From Prorocentrum cordatum (lineage: Eukaryota > Sar > Dinophyceae > Prorocentrales > Prorocentraceae), in the NCBI GenBank assembly GCA_963575745.1, contig CAUYUJ010014751.1, positions 210,125-274,124 of the forward strand: 64,000 nucleotides of DNA, given 5' to 3'. A program made the translations under genes and the position numbers. Position 1 is the first letter of the stretch. Every line of letters starts with the position of its first letter. Positions 53,501 through 61,115 of this stretch are shown here, piece by piece. Below the pieces are notes generated by a model. The model saw only the letters and a program-made list of their open reading frames with translations, was not told where the DNA came from and searched no databases.

Positions 53501-53886
53501 TTAAGATCTTCCAGGGTATCACGTACTGGAGATAACTTCCAAACATATCCTGGGGGACCAAATATTATGATTTTCATACGGAGTTTCTTGGCTTTTATCA
53601 ACAGGTTCTGGATACGTGACCAATGTGGGGCCACTCTCTTTCCTGGAGTTCGTACATACCAGTCACCCGGGGTACTAATCCATATGAGAGTGTAATCTCC
53701 ACTGATCACCGCACCCAGGTAATCTGTGCCCACGCTTGTCATAAGCTCATTGTGGGAAATACGATCACAGATATAACCTCGGGTGCGGAGGTCGGCGCAA
53801 GCCTCTCTCGTATCTTCAATGACAAAAGCCCTCTTACTAAGGCAGGTTACCCCGCTGTCCTTGTTACCCCCCGGCTTTTCGGCCAA
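50470..53886 (-). CDS. Copia pol N-terminal part: methyltransferase-like segments, zinc cluster, integrase core
   Basis: No ATG opens this frame; the listed start is TTG, and it is open from about 53935. Residues 25-200 hold a conserved segment (IWISTPGDWYVRTPG, IIIFGPPGYVWK, WACTCK). Residues 460-700 resemble a degenerate Rossmann/C5-methyltransferase-like domain (DRLELCGGEGGISELAISRG, VAILQPSCRTTGPPS, WFIREQPTGTWVDD, VRIDQCATGL). A Cys/His cluster follows (CPACID, CKYHDS, WPCPACQRDL, KNHLDTEPGKC). The integrase zinc domain is HLRWHHAK...CDTCRECRAW. The catalytic core has ESDLMFYKK (D), VLYSDGEGALNND (D) and HATSIESRNGILRG (E). Integrase inserts the cDNA. The middle segments look like those I recall in other dinoflagellate Copia polyproteins. 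Confidence 0.8.
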   Translation of the reverse strand: MAEKPGGNKDSGVTCLSKRAFVIEDTREACADLRTRGYICDRISHNELMTSVGTDYLGAVISGDYTLIWISTPGDWYVRTPGKRVAPHWSRIQNLLIKAKKLRMKIIIFGPPGYVWKLSPVRDTLEDLKLSVIRMRLCHFGIRFNMQDSTPSGTYMQVAPSIPISSKLWACTCKQAIPQHVLDWYGHTVRHAEWRAQTRTTLIRHLNDNILGSTTAHGNVPVYLNTYTRTDHNIRHYVTTNMGGPKWSEVIRRVTINLDTNAVIQDISVTDQPTGYDWHAPLPAGVANISTRLHWQPEEPVLLGNEPTQSPQKPRRVIIDDCSLPLPTLAIDARTHSTTTMGTQTGEKDEQVLPTESRIKQKERLKAEKEAGIKPRRIKKHVEDGNDDCGDDLSGLGQDLMATWSTDVPIELISSDEDDDLFLTLPTSMPDTHANIYSIVATLCYGHNNCVDRLELCGGEGGISELAISRGLSSGGNLDKTTYVDLGDPSVQRVIDHYFAICYVRVAILQPSCRTTGPPSYYNYKVNYNTWEQHHREDLPHITYCGKIAVTQDDARRWFIREQPTGTWVDDISPWKKLANRPHITTVRIDQCATGLKDTAGDYIKKPTNITSNDETILKPFERLKCNGQHVHAQPCNKELSLAQKYTRRLQSAFVEAVYLAKAIDTTRGNAPISTAHAYPADLPDQAEPGEGMRRIGDRIIPKVATCPACIDNVRKDSPSHNRDPTQCKYHDSISVYWPCPACQRDLTRSKGVKNHLDTEPGKCRFAEPFKLPDDHDPEGKTVPAWWKPLPKPGEGQASASGGRQGAHARPPRPRSFGNVDPTSGASSYDMLRDAPERGNTPSASSSEAPQVAARRGRLQGVPPPPDAVNTGDQLRRATRNPLASTGSGAPRLPDWTRFDIQHSLQSLRSHEPHVVKKELRKLHLRWHHAKEPKMRLILDKVGLDNARLNMINEVCDTCRECRAWERPGNSTLPSVSLPGNWLYEGESDLMFYKKRTIFHIMDRCIRLAAGLDISDRERDTIIDAYHYCWIAYHGPFKVLYSDGEGALNNDAAKAMMANKGTELRIRAPGQHATSIESRNGILRGVLHMIEEELNRHNIPVVFTRVLAEGIFVTNAFTFYNGVSPYPSTHRTSALLPP

Positions 53887-53975
53887 CAGGCAAGGCGACG
53901 AGGGGGCGACGTCGCCCTGCCATCTTCAAGATAGAGAAGATGTGCCTGCAATGTCTGCCAGCATCTGGGCTTCCC

Positions 53976-56900
53976 TCAGATGCAGCGCGCCGTGGCCCCA
54001 GAGGCGGATTGCTCCGCAAATGCTGTCAGCATGGATGGATTATCCATCAGCTGTTGCAGCACGCCTTTGGACCTAGCGTCGCTGACCGTCTGCAGCTCAC
54101 GGTTAGTGTATCCCATCACTATCTTCCGGCGGGACTGTACAGCGTCCATGGGTACACTTCCACCATGCTGGGCCAGTGTCCTGGCAACAAAGCAATCGAA
54201 CGTCTCAAGATCGTCGATGCTGTCGCCTCGCATAGTGGCCTTGGCGAGCGTCTCCATCAACCCCTGAGGCAGGTTTCCCTGCAATTGCTCGCGCTCCTGC
54301 GCCGGGGTCGGCTCGCCCGTCAGCATTGTCTGGAATGACGTGCTGCTTGAGCTCGAGGCGGGTTGCCCCGCAGCTCCAAACCAATCACACCTGATCGACA
54401 GATGCCCTGACGGCAACTTCGTCGTCGGCATGATCTTGGAGCCCTCAGGGAGCTCCATTTTGACCTGCCCCTTACCAGGGAATATCAGCTTCTCCTGGCC
54501 TCGCTCAAGCACGATGATCGTGCGTTTGTCCTGCATACTATCGAGGCCTAGGATGGCTGGCAGGTCCTTGCCACAGCCTGACACAATGTTCGTCTTGTAT
54601 GAATCGAGCTGGGCCGACCCCTGGTACTCGCAGGCAATACTGAATGTGCCTACGGTATCCGCTGGGGCCGACCCTTCTCCCACTCCGTTGATATTCAAAC
54701 GAGAGCGGGGCTCGAACGTACAAGTACGGCCATGTGCCTCGGCAGCCTGGACGAACTTGCGGCTCGTGTTCTCGCCCATGATATTGATCTTCGAGCCGAC
54801 ATCGATGAGGATGGAATTTCCACCGTCATCCAAGAACGTCTTACTCGGCTGCTTGATGTGCACCGTTTCTGAAGTGTCGGCTGTGCTGTTAGGCGGGTTT
54901 CCCCGCTGCCAAGTCGCACTCCCTGGCGGGTTACCCCGCGTGACACTGGCATGCGACCTGCTTTCGGCCATGCGCGCCAGGTCGATGTACTGGAAGTACG
55001 ACACGTGCTGGGCGTGATCGCCACGCTCCTCCCGCCAGTTGGCATACTCATCACGTATGCTCTTATACTGCTCGCGGGTCGTGCGCCTCGTCAGCGTCAG
55101 GTACGAGTGAAGGGCAATGTCCTGCAACCCCTCATTCGTGATGTGATCCCGGTATTGCAGCCACTCCTCGAACTCCTCGTTCGTCGCTGTGATGTTGACG
55201 GCCCTGGCTGCCGTTGCTGCTGTTGCCACTGAGGAGTCTGATATGTCAAGCGACGGACTATCAGTCTCAGGATTGTCGGCATCCAGCATAAATGTTGTGT
55301 GCGCATTATCCATCTGATTCTGGAAATGTCGAACACGCAACTCACGCAGCTGGTCAGGGTCCAGTGCCATCTCAGCCCCGCCTCCACTCTGGGGAGACAT
55401 CTGAGGAGTATTAGGCAGGTTTCCCTGCTGAGGCGCCGTCATCGGGATAAGCTGATCAAAATATCCCGTCTCCATCGGCGGCCTTACCTCCTCTGGCAGG
55501 TTTCCCTGCTGTTGGGGCTGAGCTGTCTGCATATCTAGCATCCTAGCCGTCATCTCCTCCACCATGCTCCTCAACTCCCGCAGCTCCCTCGCTGCTTGCT
55601 CAGGAGTCTGAATGAAGGAGCCGGTCCACGGAAATGATGACGCTATGATGGCAGGTGCTCGGCAGATAGCACATGGTGGCTGCTGAGGATCTCCCTCGCG
55701 CTGATTTGTGACATGGCCCACCACATTTGAATTCCAGCACCCCTCATGGAACAAGTGATTACACCTCAAACGGTAAACGCTTTCCCCGGGCTGAAATTCT
55801 TCGAGGCATACCGCACAGGTATCTTCCATCCCAGTGAAAACCTCTACATCTGCTGCCCTGGGATATACCCGCCGCTGTCTCTCCAATACCGTCTCGGAGG
55901 GCATGAAGGCTGCTGGGGGAGTCCCTGTTGGATCCAGCACCTCCGGCACTCCGGCATTTGGCATGGAGGTGGTAGGAGTCACAGCGGGCGAGTTTCCTCG
56001 CAAAGGTGAGCCCCTGTTTCTCACAACCTCAAGTGCAGCTGCACGTGACTGATCTCGTACACTCTGCACGGCCTGCCTTCTCCTGAAGCATGCCTGTTGA
56101 GTGTGGTATGTCTGCCTGATATAATCAGGCACGCCCCTACTGCCAGACGATATCGAATGGGCAGTGGGCTGGACAACCACATCTGGCGTCGTCGGTGAAG
56201 GCATAAAGGCCATGTGCGGATACATAGATTGGTCACTGCAGCGCACGTTGGTGAGGCTGTGGAGCTGATCCGCCAATTCGCGAACAAACTTGCTCGGAAC
56301 TCTGGACCCATCAGGGTACAATGGCGGATTCACGTGCGCAGGCGGCGGCCTCTGGCCCTGGGCCATGCTCGGGTGAGCATTGAACGCTGGGATGAAGGCT
56401 CGTTGCCGAGCAGGATCCCTTGGGTTGGGACCCTCAGGCTCCCAGGACCAGGCCGGCCTCCACCTCTGACCACTTGGGTGAGGCAGATTATGGCTCTGCA
56501 CCTGCTGCACAGCGGCCGCCACTCTTGCACGGTAGTCATCAGGCACACCAGCTACAGTGGTTTGTCCAGCAAACGACCGATGATGGCTTGGTGTGCCGGG
56601 CAGGTTTCCCTGCTGACTCGTTGGAGTGCCGGGCGGCATCATGTTCAGGAGAGCTGTGCCATGCTCAGCCCTAGCCGCAGCAATCCTCTCCATGAGGGTG
56701 CCGTTTGTGGCAGGGCGGCCAGGAGTCCCGAACGGCGACTGTGCAGGTGGTGTGGCCAGTGGAGTCATGCCCCTCGGAGTGTGCATGCTCTGCGAGGGGC
56801 TTCCATGCATCTGCTCGAACCGAGCAGGCTCTCCAAAGATGCGGCCGAACGTCTGCGGGTCTCCCCGCAGCTCAGGCATCTCAGCTCTAAGTCCGTTTAT

Positions 56901-57893
56901 AGGCAGGTTTCCCTGCATGGCCTGACGATTTCGCGTCGCCATGGCGGACATTGCTCCCTGGCCTGCGGCCCAGGGGTCCTGCTGATATAACCTGTCCGCC
57001 AGTTGCTCTACCTGGTCAGGGTTCAGCGCGGCCGCTATCTGGTCCAGGTCCGAGGTGCTGATGGCCTGCCAAGACACGGCACTAGGCCCTTGGCTTGGGG
57101 CACGGCTTGGAGCCGCGCTCCCAGTCTCACTCTCGGTGATCATCAAGATTGTATGGACCTCGGGCTGGTTTCCCAGCGTGGTGGGGCTGTAGTGGTCCCC
57201 AACCTCCCTGTGGAGGTATACCATTGGAGGATCGACGCCCTCTTGGTCGCGGGACCACTGGTATTTGACGCTAGCACTGCCAACGTCAGTCCACCTGCCA
57301 GGGGCTGAAAGCACGGCGGGGGGGATTCGCGCCCGGCGATCCCCCATGAACTCAGGATTACGCCAATGCCTCCCCGTGGTAAGGTCCTCTACATGAGAGA
57401 TGTAGTATGGTTCGATGATACCGTTATTTCCCTCGGACAACAGGACTCCGTTATCAGACCAACAAAACTTAATGCCATCTTGCATGGCCTTGTGCCAATC
57501 TACGAAGATGATGATGTCTGAGTCTGGGTCCCACCCACTGTTCACGGCACGACGGCGGACCGTCGGCACGAAGTGGATGTGTGACCGGCCTGTCCCCCGT
57601 TTCTTCGTGTTGTGCTCGGGTCTACAGGACAAGCCGTACCACGTAATGCCTTCGAAGGCATGCCACCGAGTGCCATGCATGGCTACTTCGGGGTACGGGG
57701 CCGGTCTCCCGGCAGGTTGGTCGCATAAAACGATATAGTTGTACAGCGACCATGGAGCTTTCAGTGTCCATGAATGCCCCTGAGAGGCGCGGATGAAGAT
57801 AGCGGGCTCACCGGAGTCCCGCATCAACACCTTGAACTGAAGGCGCTGTTTTTCTTCTCCGTCTGGTTCACGGACATGAGCAATTTCCATCAT
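53976..57893 (-). CDS. Copia gag-pro region with RING-H2 finger and retropepsin-like protease (1305 codons)
   Basis: This frame continues the preceding 933-codon frame after a single TAG (57969-57971). Pro/Gln-rich disordered sequence with many hairpin-encoded GNLP or GNPP motifs surrounds a RING-H2 finger at about 55640-55835: DTCAVCLEEFQPGESVYRLR, CNHLFHEGCW and PPCAICRAP give C-x2-C ... C-x-H-x2-H-x2-C ... C-x2-C. Near 54780-54830 SILIDVGSKINIMG looks like a retropepsin active site, with DVGS where D-S/T-G is usual, followed by ILGLDSMQ as the flap-side hydrophobic strand. The frame ends with TGA at 53976. A RING finger suggests ubiquitin-ligase activity or a structural zinc site; which of these is inference. 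Confidence 0.8.
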   Translation of the reverse strand: MMEIAHVREPDGEEKQRLQFKVLMRDSGEPAIFIRASQGHSWTLKAPWSLYNYIVLCDQPAGRPAPYPEVAMHGTRWHAFEGITWYGLSCRPEHNTKKRGTGRSHIHFVPTVRRRAVNSGWDPDSDIIIFVDWHKAMQDGIKFCWSDNGVLLSEGNNGIIEPYYISHVEDLTTGRHWRNPEFMGDRRARIPPAVLSAPGRWTDVGSASVKYQWSRDQEGVDPPMVYLHREVGDHYSPTTLGNQPEVHTILMITESETGSAAPSRAPSQGPSAVSWQAISTSDLDQIAAALNPDQVEQLADRLYQQDPWAAGQGAMSAMATRNRQAMQGNLPINGLRAEMPELRGDPQTFGRIFGEPARFEQMHGSPSQSMHTPRGMTPLATPPAQSPFGTPGRPATNGTLMERIAAARAEHGTALLNMMPPGTPTSQQGNLPGTPSHHRSFAGQTTVAGVPDDYRARVAAAVQQVQSHNLPHPSGQRWRPAWSWEPEGPNPRDPARQRAFIPAFNAHPSMAQGQRPPPAHVNPPLYPDGSRVPSKFVRELADQLHSLTNVRCSDQSMYPHMAFMPSPTTPDVVVQPTAHSISSGSRGVPDYIRQTYHTQQACFRRRQAVQSVRDQSRAAALEVVRNRGSPLRGNSPAVTPTTSMPNAGVPEVLDPTGTPPAAFMPSETVLERQRRVYPRAADVEVFTGMEDTCAVCLEEFQPGESVYRLRCNHLFHEGCWNSNVVGHVTNQREGDPQQPPCAICRAPAIIASSFPWTGSFIQTPEQAARELRELRSMVEEMTARMLDMQTAQPQQQGNLPEEVRPPMETGYFDQLIPMTAPQQGNLPNTPQMSPQSGGGAEMALDPDQLRELRVRHFQNQMDNAHTTFMLDADNPETDSPSLDISDSSVATAATAARAVNITATNEEFEEWLQYRDHITNEGLQDIALHSYLTLTRRTTREQYKSIRDEYANWREERGDHAQHVSYFQYIDLARMAESRSHASVTRGNPPGSATWQRGNPPNSTADTSETVHIKQPSKTFLDDGGNSILIDVGSKINIMGENTSRKFVQAAEAHGRTCTFEPRSRLNINGVGEGSAPADTVGTFSIACEYQGSAQLDSYKTNIVSGCGKDLPAILGLDSMQDKRTIIVLERGQEKLIFPGKGQVKMELPEGSKIMPTTKLPSGHLSIRCDWFGAAGQPASSSSSTSFQTMLTGEPTPAQEREQLQGNLPQGLMETLAKATMRGDSIDDLETFDCFVARTLAQHGGSVPMDAVQSRRKIVMGYTNRELQTVSDARSKGVLQQLMDNPSMLTAFAEQSASGATARCI

Positions 57894-57968
57894 GATGGCT
57901 GCCAGTTGGTCAACTGGGCGACCATATAGGTACTCATTAATGACTTTGGCCTCGTCATGTCTTGGATT

Positions 57969-60770
57969 CTACCCATCGTGTCTCGATTTTCCTGTGCTCC
58001 ATGGATATTCGTTCACGAGCTCCACGAGGTTAACCCAGCCATCATGACCATCGAAGGAGTCCAGGCCCCACACGGGATTGTGTGGTCTGTCTGGTGCATG
58101 TCTGCATATCCTGCTGAGAGCTTTACTCAGCTGTTTAAGAATGTGATTGGATGTAGGAAGGATTTTGGCTTGTCTGCATTTCTTCATGAAAGCCTCATCC
58201 ACCGAGCGTATCGGTGGGAGCTTCCGCAGAGCAAGTCTATCCCTGATCACACTCGGAGCCCCACTGGTGAAGGACGTGTCACCTGGGTGGTGCAGCTGAT
58301 CCACGGGCGGGTTTCCCCGCATAGGAGCCTCTGTCGCTGAAGAGGCTGCGGCTCCTGAAGAGGAGGAAGCTGCAGCGGCAGCGCCTGGCGGGTTTCCCCG
58401 CGGTGATCCGCGACTGGCACTGCCCCTGATCGTCGGCACCCAGGTACCCCTGGACGTAGCACCTTCGTCGGACCTTTTGGAACGGGCCGCCACGGGCGAA
58501 ACTGGCGCAGGGGCATACCCGGTGCGCTCGAAAGCTGCGGCCCTTTTCGCAATGGAGCTGCTGCGACTAGGCGGGCGTCTCCGTTCCTCCACAGGGTCCT
58601 GAGGTTGCTGCTTGGGCTCAGACGCTTGTGCAGGAGTTGCGCCAATCGGCGGCCTCGGAGTTGCAGACCGAGGCACCTCCATCTGCACATCTGGCCCAGG
58701 GTCCTGAGAGCGCGTCTTCGGTTTCGCCTCCGAGGACGACTTCGGTGCAGGGGTTTCACTCTTAGCCTTCGAAAGTAGTGGGAGTGGGGGTTTTCTAGCC
58801 CCCTTCATGTAAATCTTGTTGGAATCCTCCAACATCTGGCGAGTTGCCTCGCGTGCGCGTTCGTCTGCTATCCGAATGCGCTCCTCGTCCTCCGCCACAC
58901 GTTGGGCCTTCTGTTCATCCTTGGATGTCAGTTCTGGTTGCTGGGACTGGCTAGAAACGCCGGGCGAGTTTCCTCGCATTCCAGGAAGGCTAAAGAGCGC
59001 GTCTTTTTCTTCCTGGGTCATGGGCACCAGTCCCCTTGGAGCCGTAGGAGGCTTATCCTCTTCTTCTTTCGGATCCAAGTGGCCCAGGATCCCGAGACGA
59101 CGATTCACTTCTGCGATCTCGCCCTGTGTCATCGGGATAAGTGGCGGATGGCCCTCTTTATGAGGGGTTTTGCCCCTGTTGGGGCTCAGACCGTCATTGT
59201 TGCCAACGGGGCATCCCGGCCTGTGGTTCTGGAACGGCTCGGAACAAGGTCCGCGAGCTGCTTGAGGCCTATACTGCTTGCGAGCCGCGATGATGTTTCG
59301 CAGCTGGGTCCGCACTTCTTCAATTTCAGGGCGGCGGATGTTTGTTGCAAGCTGATAGCCTCCGCGGATGGCCTTGCCCTCAGTGTCCCTATAGGCAGGG
59401 TTGCCCTTGCCGAAGGCCGAGTGTTCCCCTTTTCGGCGTCTTGGGTCATTATACGGAAGCAGCTGGCCACCTCTCCTGAGAGCGTGTTCTTTCGGGCCAG
59501 CCTGCCTCCACTCACGAGGAAGCCGAGCCTGTGGATGTGGCTCTCCTCTGACGCGCGTATGGGAACGAGACCTCCTGGTGTTCTCATCAGAAGAGGCTGC
59601 CGAAGCAGCCTGAGCGGTAACCGGTGGAGGCGCCTGCGGAGGCTCCTGTGCGATCCCAGGTGGATCGTCCGACAGAGGCAGGTTTCCCTGCTGGCTGGAG
59701 CTTGGCGCAAATGGCGCTTGTGCCGATGGTGACGATGATTCAGACTCGTCAGGATCGAAGTCAACCTCTTCCTCACCATTAACTTCCACCATGAGGATTG
59801 TAACTTCATCCTCATCTAGCCCGCAACCATCGCCTTCTTCTTCTTCTGATGTAGAACTACCAATGATGATGGCCATTGGCGCAGCCGGTATAGGCAGGTT
59901 TCCCTGCATAGCCGGCGCCTGTGCGTCGCTCGGCTGCCCCGGGGTAGGAGGCGCTGTTGTCGGCTCAGGCTCGTTGCCAAGCACAGGCTGCCCGGCAATG
60001 TTGCGCATGGCCGTATGGTTTGGCCACATTCCCACCGCCTGGAGACCCCATCCTGGCGGAGGAAGATCACGGCCGCGCATGGCGATAGCCATTTCCAGAG
60101 CATTGCGCCATCTACCGCGGGAGTATATCAGGTGTCTCTGCACGTCCTCAGGATGCACGCTGTCAATGAGAGTCAGAGCTGCCAACAACAACTCTGAGCT
60201 ACCGCAGGCGTCGGTATCCTGCAGTATCATGCTGTCAGCTTCGATGTGCTCTTGACTCTCGGGATACGCGGTGATAAGTATCTCATGCATCCTCATGAGG
60301 GTCTGCAGGAGAGTGCGTGGTCCGTATTCGCCTGGAGCAAGCGAACCAGGGGGTATAAATGGGGTCTCTGGTTCACCTGCAATGAAAGCTTGAACGAACG
60401 CCTGAGACTCCATATCTATTAAGTCTTCAGTAGTTTGGGGATAGCCCCCCATCAAAGTAGGCCTGTTTCCAGGCGGGATTTCGGGTGGAGGTTGGAGGTT
60501 GCGTTCAACCTCGGAAGGCGAGGCCTCTACAGTGATGTCCTCGTCACTGCTTTCGTAAGCCATGATGTTACCTGGGTTCCCGAACATCCAGTCGAAGAAA
60601 GAAAGAGGCTGGTTTCCCAGCGTACCGTGATCCACGGGAGTGAGCTCGTTGTTGCCAATAACGAACCGGCGGACGTACTCGAGGTAGTACGCGTACAATC
60701 CATGACCATACGCCTCGAGCTCGTCGACGTTGTCCATGCAACTGACCCAAGTGTAAAATATCTGCTCCAT
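57969..60770 (-). CDS. Copia gag C-terminal region, disordered, ending at an in-frame TAG (933 codons)
   Basis: It starts MEQIFYTWVSCMDNVDELEA, a globular segment with Trp/Tyr, then becomes acidic and Pro/Ser/Arg-rich with low complexity. A coiled-coil-like segment near 58830-58910 reads KAQRVAEDEERIRIADERAR. Several GN-x-P motifs are encoded by hairpins. The C-terminus (LDSFDGHDGWVNLVELVNEY) looks globular. The frame ends GGG TAG AAT and stays open for 1330 further codons, so gag and protease are separated by one TAG. This suggests readthrough as in some retroviruses, or a nonsense mutation. No known domain was recognised in the body. Confidence 0.7.
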   Translation of the reverse strand: MEQIFYTWVSCMDNVDELEAYGHGLYAYYLEYVRRFVIGNNELTPVDHGTLGNQPLSFFDWMFGNPGNIMAYESSDEDITVEASPSEVERNLQPPPEIPPGNRPTLMGGYPQTTEDLIDMESQAFVQAFIAGEPETPFIPPGSLAPGEYGPRTLLQTLMRMHEILITAYPESQEHIEADSMILQDTDACGSSELLLAALTLIDSVHPEDVQRHLIYSRGRWRNALEMAIAMRGRDLPPPGWGLQAVGMWPNHTAMRNIAGQPVLGNEPEPTTAPPTPGQPSDAQAPAMQGNLPIPAAPMAIIIGSSTSEEEEGDGCGLDEDEVTILMVEVNGEEEVDFDPDESESSSPSAQAPFAPSSSQQGNLPLSDDPPGIAQEPPQAPPPVTAQAASAASSDENTRRSRSHTRVRGEPHPQARLPREWRQAGPKEHALRRGGQLLPYNDPRRRKGEHSAFGKGNPAYRDTEGKAIRGGYQLATNIRRPEIEEVRTQLRNIIAARKQYRPQAARGPCSEPFQNHRPGCPVGNNDGLSPNRGKTPHKEGHPPLIPMTQGEIAEVNRRLGILGHLDPKEEEDKPPTAPRGLVPMTQEEKDALFSLPGMRGNSPGVSSQSQQPELTSKDEQKAQRVAEDEERIRIADERAREATRQMLEDSNKIYMKGARKPPLPLLSKAKSETPAPKSSSEAKPKTRSQDPGPDVQMEVPRSATPRPPIGATPAQASEPKQQPQDPVEERRRPPSRSSSIAKRAAAFERTGYAPAPVSPVAARSKRSDEGATSRGTWVPTIRGSASRGSPRGNPPGAAAAASSSSGAAASSATEAPMRGNPPVDQLHHPGDTSFTSGAPSVIRDRLALRKLPPIRSVDEAFMKKCRQAKILPTSNHILKQLSKALSRICRHAPDRPHNPVWGLDSFDGHDGWVNLVELVNEYPWSTGKSRHDG

Positions 60771-61115
60771 GGCTTCAAATCCTGGAGGCTCAGATACTCA
60801 ATGAATGGTTCACTTGAGCCAAAATGGACTTCGGTCGACCTGCCCTTTCCATTTCCCTTCGCTGGACAATCTCGCACAAGATGGTCGGTACTGTCACATT
60901 CATGGCATTTAAGAACCTGGCCGTCTCTACCTCGCGGGTTTCCCCGCCTACCCTTGCCTTTTCCTGAGGTCTCTCTACGGCCTTTGCCGCGGCCCTTTCC
61001 CCCAAAGAATATCTCATCATATTGTTCATCTGAGAGCCTCTGGAGAAATGCCGCGATGCCTCGTCCGTTCAACCTCCGACGACCTCGCTTACCTTTACCT
61101 TTTCCCTTAAACTCC
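60527..61115 (-). CDS. Copia gag zinc-knuckle segment
   Basis: The frame begins in phase about 61115 (EEFKGKGKGKRGRRRLNGRG). It carries RG/KG-rich sequence (FFGGKGRGKGRRETSGKGKG) and a CCHC zinc knuckle CHECDSTDHLVRDC (C-x2-C-x4-H-x4-C, about 60910-60870). It is meaningful to about 60790, where the reading changes by -1 into the next gag frame (the 60770 ATG). Upstream it joins the preceding gag frame by a -1 change in AGGGAAAAGG near 61120. Zinc knuckles bind the genomic RNA for packaging. Confidence 0.8.
60813..60834 (-). other. Spliced-leader-like sequence inside the Copia gag
   Basis: On the sense strand CCATTTTGGCTCAAG is a 15-nt exact match to the SL 3' end. It is preceded by CCGAAGT where the SL has CCGTAG. 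It encodes part of gag (EVHFGSSE) and lies 43 nt upstream of the ATG of the 933-codon frame. It could be a relict SL fixed in the element, or chance. Confidence 0.35.
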
